From NCBI RefSeq assembly GCF_037042905.1, contig NC_087249.1, positions 11,280,001 to 11,344,000 of the forward strand: a stretch of 64,000 bases of DNA. Reading direction: 5' to 3'. The notes under the pieces were generated by a model. It was not told the origin of the DNA. It did no database searches and was given only the letters and a program-made list of their open reading frames with translations. Made by a program: the position numbers and the translations under genes. This document shows, piece after piece, positions 50,325 to 61,604 of the stretch (position 1 is its first letter; each line of letters opens with the position of its first letter). This DNA comes from Lytechinus pictus. Its lineage: Eukaryota; Echinodermata; Echinoidea; Temnopleuroida; Toxopneustidae.

Positions 50325-51136
50325 TTAAAGGGATGCTCCGGGCTGAAGATATTCATATCTAAATAAAAAGAGATCAATGGCAAAAAGAAGCTGCTGAAAA
50401 CTGCTTATCTAATAAAAGAGAGCCAATGGAGTAAATTAGAAAGTCAAAAGGGGCCTAAGCTTTCGATCCTAGCAGAATCTTCGTCGGAGGCAAAATGACT
50501 CCGACGAAGATTCTGCTAGGATCGAAAGCTTAGGCCCCTTTTGACTTTCTAAATAAAAAGAGTGATATTCACAGAGAAAAATACTGAATATTTAATCAAA
50601 ATCAGACAACAAATAACAAAGTTATTGAATTTTAAATATTTGCATTATTCCGGTGAAACTAGGTGAAATAGTCCTAGGCATGTCTTCATGAATATTCATT
50701 AGGTGGGCTGATGATGTCATATCCCCACTTGTTTTTTTGTATTTTATTATATGAAATTAGGATTATTCAAAATTTCTCTACTTAAACTAAAACAATTGGA
50801 TTGACAACTGATTAAGAGCATTAGTTATTTCTTGCTACAACTTATTTCATAATAATGGAGACACATCATTTACATATTTATGACAACATGAAACAATTAT
50901 GATTTCATGTAATAACTTAAGAAAAAGGAAAGTGGGGATGTGACATCATCAGCCCACCTAATGAACATTCATGAAGACATGCCTAGAACTGTTTCATCAG
51001 AATAATGCAAATCTTTAAAATTCAATAACTTTGTTATTTGTTATCCGATTTTGATGAAATTTTCAGCATTTTTTCTGTGTGAATTTTACTCTATTTATTT
51101 AGATATGAATATTTTCAACCTGGAGCATCCCTTTAA
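50325..51136. mobile_element. MITE with GGGATGCTCC ends, carrying a palindromic insert
   Basis: The left end is TTAAAGGGATGCTCCGGGCT and then GAAGATATTCATATCTAAAT; the right end is ATTTAGATATGAATATTTTC and then AACCTGGAGCATCCCTTTAA. The inner halves are also inverted (TGATGATGTCATATCCCCAC against GTGGGGATGTGACATCATCA). A perfect palindrome sits at 50,436-50,552. Confidence 0.85.
50436..50552. repeat. Perfect inverted repeat, 54-bp arms and 9-base spacer
   Basis: The left arm (50,436-50,489) starts TTAGAAAGTCAAAAGGGGCC and ends CTTCGTCGGAG. The right arm (50,499-50,552) is its exact reverse complement. The spacer is GCAAAATGA. Each arm holds GACGAAG and ATCGAAAGCTT on one strand. Confidence 0.97.
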
Positions 51137-51188
51137 TGCACCGCTAAAATGCCCTAATAATAATTATCATTAATACTACACAACTTAC

Positions 51189-51378
51189 CACTGCTTCTGG
51201 TGTCTTATTTCTGGGCATTATCTTGATGTCTGACCCGAGTTTGGTGAGTTTATCCTCCATCATTACAAAGACTTCTTTGTAATCTAACTCCACATTCATT
51301 GCTTCCTGTTAGTCCACTTCTGCCAGACGAACCCTTTACGGTTTTGCTCTCATGGATAGAAATCTCAGTCTCTGCTTG
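51189..51378 (-). CDS. Possible minus-strand exon with a start codon
   Basis: On the minus strand an acceptor-like TTTTATCTGCAG precedes 51,378 and a strong donor CAGTG|GTAAGT ends the block at 51,189. From the ATG at 51,299 there are 37 open codons in phase 0, starting MNVELDYKEVFVMMEDK. I do not recognise the protein and found no secure next exon. Exon-like blocks at 52,179-52,245, 55,078-55,420, 56,491-56,650 and 61,037-61,155 on the same strand could be upstream exons. This may also be noncoding. Confidence 0.25.
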
Positions 51379-52334
51379 CTGCAGATAAAATTATAAAATC
51401 AAGATAAAATTCAGTTTTCATTATGAATTTTAAAAATGGAATTGTCTCAAAGTGCATGCGAAATTATGTTGCTGTGTAGCAAGAATTATCTAAATAATAG
51501 TCAGGCATTGTATGTCATTTACTTCGACAAATTTGCCAAGTTTGATTTTTCACTTAAAATCATGTGTTCAGGGACATCATAAGGAACGACTTTCAGCTTG
51601 GTGTTAAATTTCTAATGGTCATCTTCTTGACCATTTGAGGGGTCAAAATTAGGTCAATTGGGGTCAAATTTGGAAAATGCCATGAGTGTGTCGAATAACA
51701 CGTCACATCGTTTGTCTTGTTGTACTGAACAAAAAAGATTTACAGCATCATATACCCTTGACCTCCTTTTAAGACTTTATTAGTGGAAAGGTCAAAAGGT
51801 CAACAAACTTTAATTAGAAGTCAAAATACAATAAAAACAGGGTATTGTTAGTGTTTAGAAGGATTATTTTTGGTGGGTTTATTTTTTCATTTGTCTACTT
51901 TTTTTTTAGTATTCCATTATGATAGGTACATCCAGTAGATATAAGGGGTCAAGACAAAGGCATTCAGGGAGGGGGGGGGGGTAAAGTGAGTTCTTACAGG
52001 AAAAACATGTAAATATAAACAGTTACTTTTACTCCAATGTTTCAATGAATATTCTTTCTGGCAACATCCAAGCAACTTGGAAGAAACCGTGTAAAGAGAA
52101 TAAGAGATGATCAAATGGGGCTTGCAGTGATTCATTGTCCGCAAATGGAGGAGAGGTGGAATTAATTACTTACCATTCTATCATTTCTTCACAAAGATTC
52201 TGAGGTCATTCTCTGCAACATCCTTGCTGTTACATCACCACTTTTGATCCCTGGAAGATAGTAACAAGAATATTTAATATTATTATTATTATTATCATTT
52301 CTTTTTAGTGTAAAATATAGAAATTAACAAGTGG

Positions 52335-52635
52335 ATTACATTGAAGAAGAAAGAATCACACAAAAGATGACATTCATACTATAAAAATATAGCTTAGATT
52401 CCCACAGGCAAGGCAAACTAGAAGTTACCTAAACCACAAAGGTCATCTATTCCAGCATGCAGCACCAATGGGAGATCAAACTTACATTACATTGAAGAAG
52501 AAAGAATCACACAAAAGATGACATTCATACTATAAAAATATAGCTTAGATTCCCACAGGCAAGGCAAACTACAAGTTACCTAAACCACAAAGGTCAGCTA
52601 TTCCAGCATGCAGCACCAATGGGAGATCAAACTTA
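52335..52635. repeat. 151-bp tandem duplication
   Basis: Two units, 52,335-52,485 and 52,486-52,635, start ATTACATTGAAGAAGAAAGA. I see two base differences (TAGAAG/TACAAG and GTCATC/GTCAGC). Confidence 0.95.
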
Positions 52636-52659
52636 GAAATTTAATCTTGCATGTCTTTA

Positions 52660-53220
52660 CCCCAACATGAATATTTTTGCCAACTTTCATGAGCACTGGC
52701 TAAAAAGTGGGGAAGTAGTGTGATCCACAATAAGTTTTTCTGATTTTTTTTACGTAGTTACAATGGCAACACATTCTCTGACAAATGCAAAAAAAAAGTG
52801 TCTTGCACATCTTTAGCTCAAGACCTATGTACGTGCAAAATATCATGAGCACATGTCATAAATTGATGACATAGTTCAATCCACATGATGTTTACACATT
52901 GTTGTAATATGCTGTTACCATGGCAATGCAGTTTCCAACACATGGAGGAAAATACTATCTTGCCCATCTTGTGAGTGAAAATTCATGAGAATTGGTTGAA
53001 AACTGATGAGGTAGTTCACAGTACACACTGCAAGATTTTTACCAAATTTTTTGGCATAATCACCATGGCAACAAGATTTTCCACAAATGCAAACAAAAAT
53101 GTGTCTTGAACATCTTGTAACCAAGTCCAATCTGTGTACCAAATTCAATGGAAATTGGATAAAAACTGAGGAAGTAGTTTGACCCGCAAGATGTGCGATG
53201 GACAGCCCGACCATTTGCAG
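52660..53220. repeat. Degenerate satellite with TACCATGGCAACA motif, about 150-bp units
   Basis: About four units share CATGGCAACA or CATGGCAATG, then CCAACAAATGCAAA-like, GTGTCTTGCACATCTT-like and TGAGGAAGTAGTTTGACCCG-like segments. The block ends GATGGACAGCCCGACCATTT. Confidence 0.75.
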
Positions 53221-53820
53221 ATCCCTTCAAACTTCTATTGGTGGGTTATAAAAAACTATATAATATAGTATATCCAGAAATCACTACCATCTTCCTTGAC
53301 TAACCAGATTTGAGATGCTACTATTGAAATATTTAAGCAAAAAAAAAGACACATAATTATGTAAATGAATACTTATAGATCCATATTAAATTATTGAAGC
53401 TGTATACTACTTTTTTCAAAATTGACCTTTTCTTGATTAGAATATTTAAAGAATTCTCTGCAAAATGGTCAATGATCTGAAGTCACAAATGGCCCAATTT
53501 CTGAAATATAGACACATTTTCTCATTTACTACGAAACAAATTCCACAGAGTTGCTTCCTTTTGTCAGTGGTGGCAGTATATACATGTATCATGAATGTTT
53601 GCACCTTGTGAATAAGATAAAATTACGCTTTATATGAAGTGAGTGCCATGATATGAGCACCATGATAGCCAGACTTTGAGTACACCTAAAAATGTACCAT
53701 ATCTTAGTACGAGAATATTTGATTATCAAATGAAGAAAAATTGGTTTTGAGTTGATAACGCTAATAATTAAAAGTGTGTTGTTCATCACAATACTCCAAT
53801 GATCGCAGTTACCGCCTATA

Positions 53821-54769
53821 CAGTGCGTATATAAAAAAGTTTAGTTTAGAAAAAATGCTGTAAAATTATATATGTGTAATATCCTGAAGCTTTTTCCACA
53901 TTTAACCATTGGTACAGATCTCTTTAAGCAAATAACTGTTGAAAAATCTTTCCGCTTGAGTGAGCACTACATACTTTATAAAAGTTCATGAAAAATGATT
54001 TGCGCAGGGCTTGGAAATAGTTATATCAATAAAAGTAGAAATTAGTCATGAGGAACACATAAACTTTAGCTAGGAAGATTGATTTGAAGATATCTTTTGC
54101 CTTTTAAGCTTGTTTCCTTACCCAAAACACTTCATAGAGCATCGTTGCACACCCCCCGACCCTCCCCACACACCGGGGCCATCGTGATGATATCTGCTTT
54201 ACACGGGACTGTACATGAAATTGAAATGGCTTAGGCTTGATTTTAGGTTTTAATCATTGTCAAGCTTGGGAAGTGTGGAGAAACAAGTATTAAATGAAAT
54301 ATGTAATGTGGTCCCACTTTAAATGATAAAAATAATAGTGAAAAAATACTGGAGATGTCTGAAATAAACTTTTGTTTGTGTCCTCAGATCCAGCCGGCAG
54401 AGAAAAAAAAGGAGTCTAGGATCAAAATGGCAAAGTTCTAAAAATATTTAGATATATCTGTATTATTTCAATTCGCTAAAAATACAAAGGAAATGTATGA
54501 GAAATGTACCACACGGTCAGTTTGTTTTCACCTTTTTTCCTTGACACAGCGTCAAAATGAGTTTTTCTGCACAAACCGATTTCTGCGAGCTTTAAAAAAA
54601 TGGACAGTGTTCACTGAAGCGTACCATTTTGTCAAAATTTGTACTTTCATTTGATAGATGAGACCCAAACCCAAAAATATATGTGAAAAAAATATCTCGA
54701 TGTTGTACATGTGTATTTTTCAATGCCCAGGACTTTTTCAAAGTGTAAACTTTTTATTGATACGCACTG
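53821..54769. mobile_element. Tc1/mariner-like non-autonomous element with TA flanks
   Basis: The left end is CAGTGCGTATATAAAAAAGT and the right end, reversed, CAGTGCGTATCAATAAAAAG, both preceded or followed by TA. About 949 bp with no transposase frame. Flanking TA and CAGTGCG ends are typical of mariner-type elements. Confidence 0.75.
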
Positions 54770-55141
54770 TAAAATTCTTTCTTGTGTTGCTTTGGTGGAA
54801 CCGCATTAGGTCTAAGCATGTAATGCTCCTTATGCCTAAATACATAACATTAGTTGATTAATCCATCGCAAGCAGCCTTTCCTTTATAGCTGGACAGCTG
54901 GACAGAAAGACAGAGCCACAGAACTGGGTGAGACAAAGCCATGTATAATCAATTAAATTGGTAAATTCAAGAGTTTAACTCAATTCCTACATTGATTGGT
55001 GCCCAAGTACATGTAGCTCCAATGTAACATAGACAACAGATGTGATATTTTTATATTTAAATTTTTCGCTTACCTCGACTTGTTCCGATCGGTCTGGTTG
55101 CTACCCGTCCGAGCTTTGCAGGTGAGCTGAGCCGACGATCC

Positions 55142-55301
55142 GGGTCCGTTTCAAAAAGACTTACAACTATCTTGACATTGCCATTATTGTAACTACAGCT
55201 ACCATGGAAATCTTTATTACGATTGGCTGTTGAGTCTTGTCATCACGGTCGTTGCCATAATGGCAATGATACTTGTTGCAACTCTTTATGAAACGGGCCC
55301 C
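55142..55301. mobile_element. Palindromic MITE, GGGYCCGTTTCAWAAAG ends
   Basis: The left end is GGGTCCGTTTCAAAAAGACT and the right end, reversed, GGGGCCCGTTTCATAAAGAG. The interior has TTGCCATTATTGTAACTACA against the inverted GTTGCCATAATGGCAATGAT. It interrupts a minus-strand exon-like block. Confidence 0.8.
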
Positions 55302-55947
55302 TGATCTGACATCCGGAGCTGCAGCAGTCTAGTCGTCGGGGCCATGGGTCAGTGTGATTGGGGCTGGTAGCAGGGACTCCACAGCGGTTCATATGAGTGG
55401 GCATCAGGCTGAATTGAACAAAATGAATACATGAATTAATCACAAAATGGCTCAAATGGACCGTTTATTGCATTTCCATTCTGCTTCCATTTTAGATGAG
55501 ATAATGTATGAATTTGTATTAATGATATAATTTGACTTTCCTGCCTCTGAGCTTAATATGAATTATTGGTGGCCTGACAATTTCTTTGCCAATAAGGACA
55601 TGATTTTTAGAGAATAGATAGTATGTTATATGCTACTGTAGCATAAACAATAATTAAACAATGTTGCCCGAATGCTCATATAACCGGCGATACAGACTAC
55701 AAATATGTACTAATATAGCCCCCCGCTCACCTCAGCGCATGTGTGTGAGTATTACGCATGGCGCGCATGCAATCCCCCCTAAATATCCAACCCTGACGAC
55801 CATGAGGTAGTCAGAGTCAGGGTCAGTCAAGATCGGTCAGTGAATGTGCAGCAGCAACAAGCAAGATCAACAAGCTACATGTACTTGCTGTCGGACCGAG
55901 CTTGGACATCTTGTGGAGACGCTTTATTAGGCATTTGTCTCCCCTAT

Positions 55948-56462
55948 TTAAAGGGGAATTTCACCGTCCTTGAAGAAAAGTTTGTTGTAAAAGTAGCAGA
56001 AAAAAAAACAATAAAAAACATTGGTGGAGGTTTAAGGAAAATAAATTAAAGATTAAGTTAGTAGAATTTTAAGTTTTGGATTTGTGACATCACATATGAG
56101 CAGCTGTCCCATACGGTATGTCATATAAAATCCATACATTCTAATTTTTTTATGGTTTGTGATGACTTTAATTTTTATTTTTTAGAAATGGGTGTGAAAT
56201 GATTTGTCCATTGATAATACTGAAAGTACAATATAAACCATTTTCAATTTTCTGAGAAAATGACATTTCACTGATATTTTACCATATGATAATTGATATG
56301 TAGGAAAGCTACTCGCACAAGACATCACAAATCAAATAATCAAAATTTTAATAACCTTCAATTCCTTCAATGGATTTTCCTCACACCTTCGGGCAATATT
56401 TTTCATTATTTTTTCTGTTATTTTTACAATTAACTTTTTGTCCGGATGAACATCCCCTTTAA
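55948..56462. mobile_element. MITE with TTTAAAGGGGAAT ends
   Basis: The left end is TTTAAAGGGGAATTTCACCG and the right end GGATGAACATCCCCTTTAA. About 515 bp, AT-rich interior, short low-complexity frame only. Confidence 0.7.
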
Positions 56463-56884
56463 TACTACTTTTCCATCTATTTTGCTCACCTTGTTCTGAT
56501 CTGTACTAAGTTGAGATGAGCTTGAATTCTTGATTGTCTGTAAGTGTTAGGCCGGGGTGAGCTAAGCTGATCTAACAGAGTTGCTGCAGTAGACACGGTA
56601 GTTGGGGGTATTGTAGAAAGCAAGTTTAAAATCTGGAGCGTAGACCTGAATTTAGCAAAAATTAATTTATGAATCAATAAAAAAATGCAGAAGCTATTTA
56701 TTATGTATTGCATTCCCATTTGTGCCTCAATATGAAGACAGAATAAAGCATTAAATACATGTACAGTTTGTTTTGTAATCTATGAAAAATTTCTGAATCT
56801 TCATTTTTTCCTTTTTATTTATTTCCATTAAAAACAAAAGTAAAATAAATACATACAAAATTTATAAATAAAACAAGAGGAACG

Positions 56885-57135
56885 CCTTTTTATTTTTATT
56901 TTTATTTATTTATTTCAAATCTTTATCCAGAGTAGCCTGTTCAGCTTTATACAAACAAATATGTAAAATTACACAATATATACAATTAAAACGTTCATTA
57001 AAAATCGCTGGTCTTCCACAGGGCTCTGCATTAATACCAAAACATATAATTCATAACATAAAGAAAACATAAGTAAAGAAGACATATATACACATCAAAA
57101 TAAGATTCAGAATGAGAAAGTAAAAGGACATGGTA

Positions 57136-57166
<31 letters not shown>

Positions 57167-59165
57167 AAGGTGGCAGAGGCAAACAGAGAGAGAGGCAGAG
57201 AAGTGGAGAGAGAGGGAAGAAAAATGTGAGAGAGGGAGAGAGCGAAAGGGAGTTCAGGAGCAAAGAAAATTATGTAATATTTGACCAGTCAAGCATATTC
57301 TTATGAACAGCATAAGATAGCATAGGATAAAACCAAATTGAGGAAGTGATTATGCATTTCTAATAAAACATAATACATGTAGCATGGGCTGTAAGTATGA
57401 GAAGTGATGTCATATTCTTATCTGTGATTGCGTGATATCATTTTAGGAGTAATTTAAAGGAAGCTGTCCGCTTTTCTAGTCGCGTAGCGTCCGGAAGGTT
57501 GTTCCACTTTGTGGCACCTGAATAAAGGAAAGAATTTTGATAGAAAGAGGTGGAACATTTTGGGAGTCTCAAAATCAGTTTGTTTGATCGTCTCGAGTTC
57601 CTCATTAGTACGGTGTCTAGAAGTACAATTCTACGTGAAAGTATAGGTGGGGCAAGTTCATGAATTATTTTAAACATTGTGCAGCAGGCAGATTTCCAAA
57701 AGAGTTTGTCCAATGTTGGCCAAGATAATTTATCAAATACTTCATTGGACGGGGTTTCCCAAGTTAAGTGTGAAATTAAGTATGCTGCCCTTTTATGTAG
57801 GCGATTAAGGATATCGTAATTGACATCACTTCTCCCTGTCCACACATTACAACAATAGAGAATATGGGGCATTATATACCCCCAGTAAATCTGTGACAAT
57901 TGTTCAGCGGAGAAGGTAGATCTCAGTCTTCTCAAAATACCCAACTTTTGCTTAACATCTTTTGCAACTTTGTTTGTATGACTTCTAAAGTCTAGATATG
58001 AGTCAATAATGACCCCAAGACATTTATATTCATTTACACATGCTATGGATTTTCCGTCTATAATAATATCTAAGTTTTTATCTTGTAATGTGCAAACTTT
58101 TTGACGTGAACCAAGTAGCATTGTCTTAGTCTTATCGACATTGAGAATAAGCTTGTTTCGAATTAACCATTCATGTGTTTGTTTCATTACTTCATTAAGC
58201 TGTGTTTCAATGTCATGTTTAGATGTACCTGATACAGAAATGGTCGTATCATCGGCATACATGAACACAGATCCATTTGGAATACTCTTTGGTAGGTCAT
58301 TTATAAATAAAACAAACATTAGTGGGCCAAGTACCGACCCTTGGGGAAGACCTATATTAACATCTTTAATTGTCGACTTGTTATTTTCTATGTACAGAAA
58401 CATACTGTTTGCGATGAGCAAGATACGAGTGAAACCATTTAAGACTACTTGCACTACAACCATACATTGCTAATTTATCTAAAAGGAGTTCATGGTTCAC
58501 AGTGTCGAATGCTCGACGTAAATCGAGGAAGATAAGTCCATTCATTTTCCTATTGTCGACGTTACGAGACCATTCATCTATCATACAAAGAAGAGCCGTT
58601 TCACACGAGTGGTTTGGTCTGAAACCAAACTGGCTCGAGCATAATAGCGATCTTCTGCTTAGATAGGACATGAGTTCTGAATGGACAGCCTTTTCTATTA
58701 CTTTTGATATAACAGGCAATATTGTTATTGGCCTATAGTTACTTGGGTTACTTTTATCGCCTGATTTGAAGATTGGTTGAACACGGCCAATTTTCCAAGC
58801 GTCAGGGAAGGTACACGATTCAATTGATAAATTCAAAATGTATACAAGTGACTGTATTAAAATTGGTAATTTACATGCATATTTCAAGAGTCTTACAGAT
58901 AAATTATCATGCCCTGTGCTCTTTTTTACTCCTAATTTGTTTATTTCCGAAATAACAAATTCAGAAGAAATTGATGGTATCTCAAAAACATCGTTATCGT
59001 GTACTAGTGCTTTTTTTGTTGCATCCACGTCATGCCTATGATGTGCCAAATTATCACTGTCAAACAGAATGCGATCGTAGTCAGATTCAGATACTTTTGC
59101 CTCTGGCAGTCTCGCCTGCATTACAAGATTCGATATAGCAGCAGTGCTGACTTTGAAAACAGCTA
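56885..59165 (-). mobile_element. 5'-truncated, frameshifted non-LTR retrotransposon (CR1-like LINE)
   Basis: Two overlapping minus-strand frames, 59,121-58,381 and 58,463-57,438, together cover a reverse transcriptase. The first has SNYRPITILPVISKVIEK, SSQFGFRPNHSCETAL and LDLRRAFDTVNHELL; the second has GLPQGSVLGPLMFVLFINDL, the catalytic FMYADDT, and the C-terminal KCLGVIIDSYLDFRSH and KWNNLPDA. The frame breaks near 58,390, between the two halves of the catalytic domain. The endonuclease part is missing. The 3' UTR ends CTGAACAGGCTACTCTGGAT and an (AAAT)n tail at 56,885-56,920. It is inactive as it stands. Confidence 0.92.
57135..57255. repeat. (AG)n tract in the LINE 3' UTR region
   Basis: Purine-rich GAGAGA sequence with a few interruptions, between the LINE stop codon and its 3' tail. 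Confidence 0.8.
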
Positions 59166-60240
59166 TATATTAATTATTCACAAAAGAAAACACCCATATG
59201 ATAATAAAATACTATGTCCATTGACCAAACATGACCTTTGACCATGATCATGTGACCTAATACCCCTTTCATAGTGCCCTCTTCATTTTTCACCGGCGAA
59301 CTTCGCCGGCGAACTTCTCCGCCTCGCATTCCTCACTTCCCCGGCGAAGAAAAAAATGTACCCTTTCGCACTGACATTTCTTCCCCGGCGAAAGTCAACG
59401 GGCGATTGCAGAACAAACGAAAGAAAATTGTAAACATTACTTCTTACCTATTACACAAAGGTATCAAAAAAATTAATTACAACATATTTTGGAAGTATTA
59501 CGATAAAAACAAACAATATCACCTTGTTTTTATATCTTAGCGCATTTTATACATGTAAAAAGTGTTTTTTAATAAATATTGTTAGTAAAAAAAAAAAAAT
59601 GTTCGAGGATATCTACTTGGCCATAGCATTCACCTGAGCTTGCAACTATCGCGCGCGGAATCTCGGTGCAGGGGACTTTGGGAGAGAAAAAAAATTGACC
59701 TCTGACGTCATTAAAGAGGAGAAGTTCTCCGGTTTGCTTTCATACTGGCCTTTTCACCGGCGAACTTCACCGGTGAAACAGTTTCGCCGGCGAAGTTCTC
59801 CACCTCTAGAGGTGGAGAAGTTCACCGGCGAACTTCACCGGTGAAGTTCTCCTGTGTACCTTTCATACTGGACACTTTCCCCTTAGCTGGCGAACTTCGC
59901 CGGTGAAAGGCGCAATATGAAAGGGGTATTAGACAAGTGCAAAACATTCTTGATTACCCTTATGTCTAGATGTTTCATGAACTACATGTGTAGATCCATA
60001 AACTTTCAAAGTTATGACAATTCCAAAAATACCCCCAACATTATCAAAGTTTGTTGACCCTAAATGACCTTTGACCTTGATTGTGTGACCTGAAACTTGC
60101 ACAGGATGTTCAGGGATACTCAATTGCTCTCATGTCTAAGTTTCATGAACTAGATCTATAAATTTTCAAAAGTTGTGATGACAGTTCCACAAATACCCCC
60201 AACATTACCAAAGTTTGTTGACCCTAAATGACATTTAACC
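59166..60240. repeat. Satellite with TGACCTTTGACCT motif, about 164-bp units
   Basis: TTGTTGACCCTAAATGACCT at 60,051 and TTGTTGACCCTAAATGACAT at 60,215 are 164 bp apart. An earlier partial unit at about 59,219-59,258 (TTGACCAAACATGACCTTTG) is interrupted by the foldback element at 59,259. Units continue after the SINE, to about 60,640, and the block ends with a GACGCCGCCGCC run. Confidence 0.8.
59259..59930. mobile_element. Foldback element made of CCGGCGAACTTCGCCGG units
   Basis: The ends are AATACCCCTTTCATAGTG and CAATATGAAAGGGGTATT. The interior is dense in TTCACCGGCGAACTTCACCG and its inverse, with a central palindrome CTCCACCTCTAGAGGTGGAG. It is inserted in the satellite unit described above. 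Confidence 0.85.
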
Positions 60241-60274
60241 TTGGTCATGTGACCTGAAACTCAGGCAGGATATT

Positions 60275-60558
60275 CAGTAATAATAATAATATAGGGTATT
60301 TATATTGCGCACATATCCACCTTGTTAGGTGCTCAAGGCGCTCCTATATTACCCGGCTAAGCTAGGCGTTCATAGCGCACACAGCTTTTTAAAGAATTAC
60401 TTCCTACCGGTACCCATTGACCTCACCTGGGTTGAGTGCAGCACACTGTGGATCAGTTTCTTGCTGAAGGAAATTACGCCATGGCTGGGATTCGAACCCA
60501 CGACCCTCAGTTTCAAAGTCCGAAGACTAATCCACTGGGCCACAACGCTCCATACTTG
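60275..60558 (-). repeat. tRNA-derived SINE (minus strand)
   Basis: Read on the minus strand, GTTGTGGCCCAGTGGATTAG is an A-box-like start and GGGTCGTGGGTTCGAATCCC a B box. The other end has an (ATT)n-type tail (TAATAATAATAA on plus). It is inserted in the 164-bp satellite. Confidence 0.75.
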
Positions 60559-60799
60559 ATTACCCTATGTCCAAGTTTCATGAACTAGGTCCATATACTT
60601 TCTAAGTTATGACATTTCAAAACTTAACCTTGGTTAAGATTTCAATGTTGACGACGCCGCCGCCGCCGTCGTCGGAAAAGCGGCGCCTATAGTCTCACCC
60701 TGCTATATAGGCGAGACAAAAATGAAGAATGTACCTCATACATACTGTATGAGGTACATTCACTATCACACCAACATAGACCCCATGCAAAACATTGCA

Positions 60800-60910
60800 T
60801 AAGAAAGAAGAGTAAGAAAAGAAAGGGAGAGATAGCAAAAGAGACAAAGAGTAGAGAGAAAGAAAAGAGACAGGGAGAGAGAGAAAGAGAGAGAGGGGGG
60901 AGGAGAGAGA
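60800..60910. repeat. GAGA-rich tract
   Basis: Low-complexity AGAGA/AAAGAGA sequence. Confidence 0.8.
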
Positions 60911-61604
60911 CTGTGAACTTATGAATGTATAGCTGTAATGATATCTTGGTCAATCAGAACATGTACATGTACTAATTAATGCAAATTAGACAATAGATCA
61001 TCAGAAATATTTCATTCTATACTTTTTTTACTCACCTAATTCTGATCTGGTTGACATTAATTAAATTGATTGTTGGTTAAGCCATGGTCTGAGCTGTTCT
61101 GACGAGATGCCACAGTTGTGGTAAGGGAATTTCACTCAAAATCTGTAGTGCAGGCCTGGATAAATTAAGCAAAAACAAACTGATAAAAAATAAACAAAAT
61201 ATAACTCACTTTGAATTGTATTATTCCCATTTTGCTCCACATAAAAGTGGAAAAAAATGAATTTATCAGTATCTCCCCATGCTGTTCCATTTCTCCCCAG
61301 CACATTTTAAGTTCTACTTGTACAAATCAAATTTCATAACTTCTTGATGTCCCGTTTCAGCCCAGGTTGTCCGTTGTTTAATACCTCAAATTTAAATTTC
61401 TAAAAAATCATGAATTACATAAAATACATTGGGTATTACCAAATACTACATTATAAACTTAAGTATCTATAGTTTGTAGCACACATCTTATGACTATAAC
61501 CTAGCTTGACAAAATATCTAAAAAGTTTGGATTCTTCTTGATTAAAAAAAGGTGTCACATATCTCCCACTCTCCCCTATATAATTGGGCAAAAATACATA
61601 TTAT

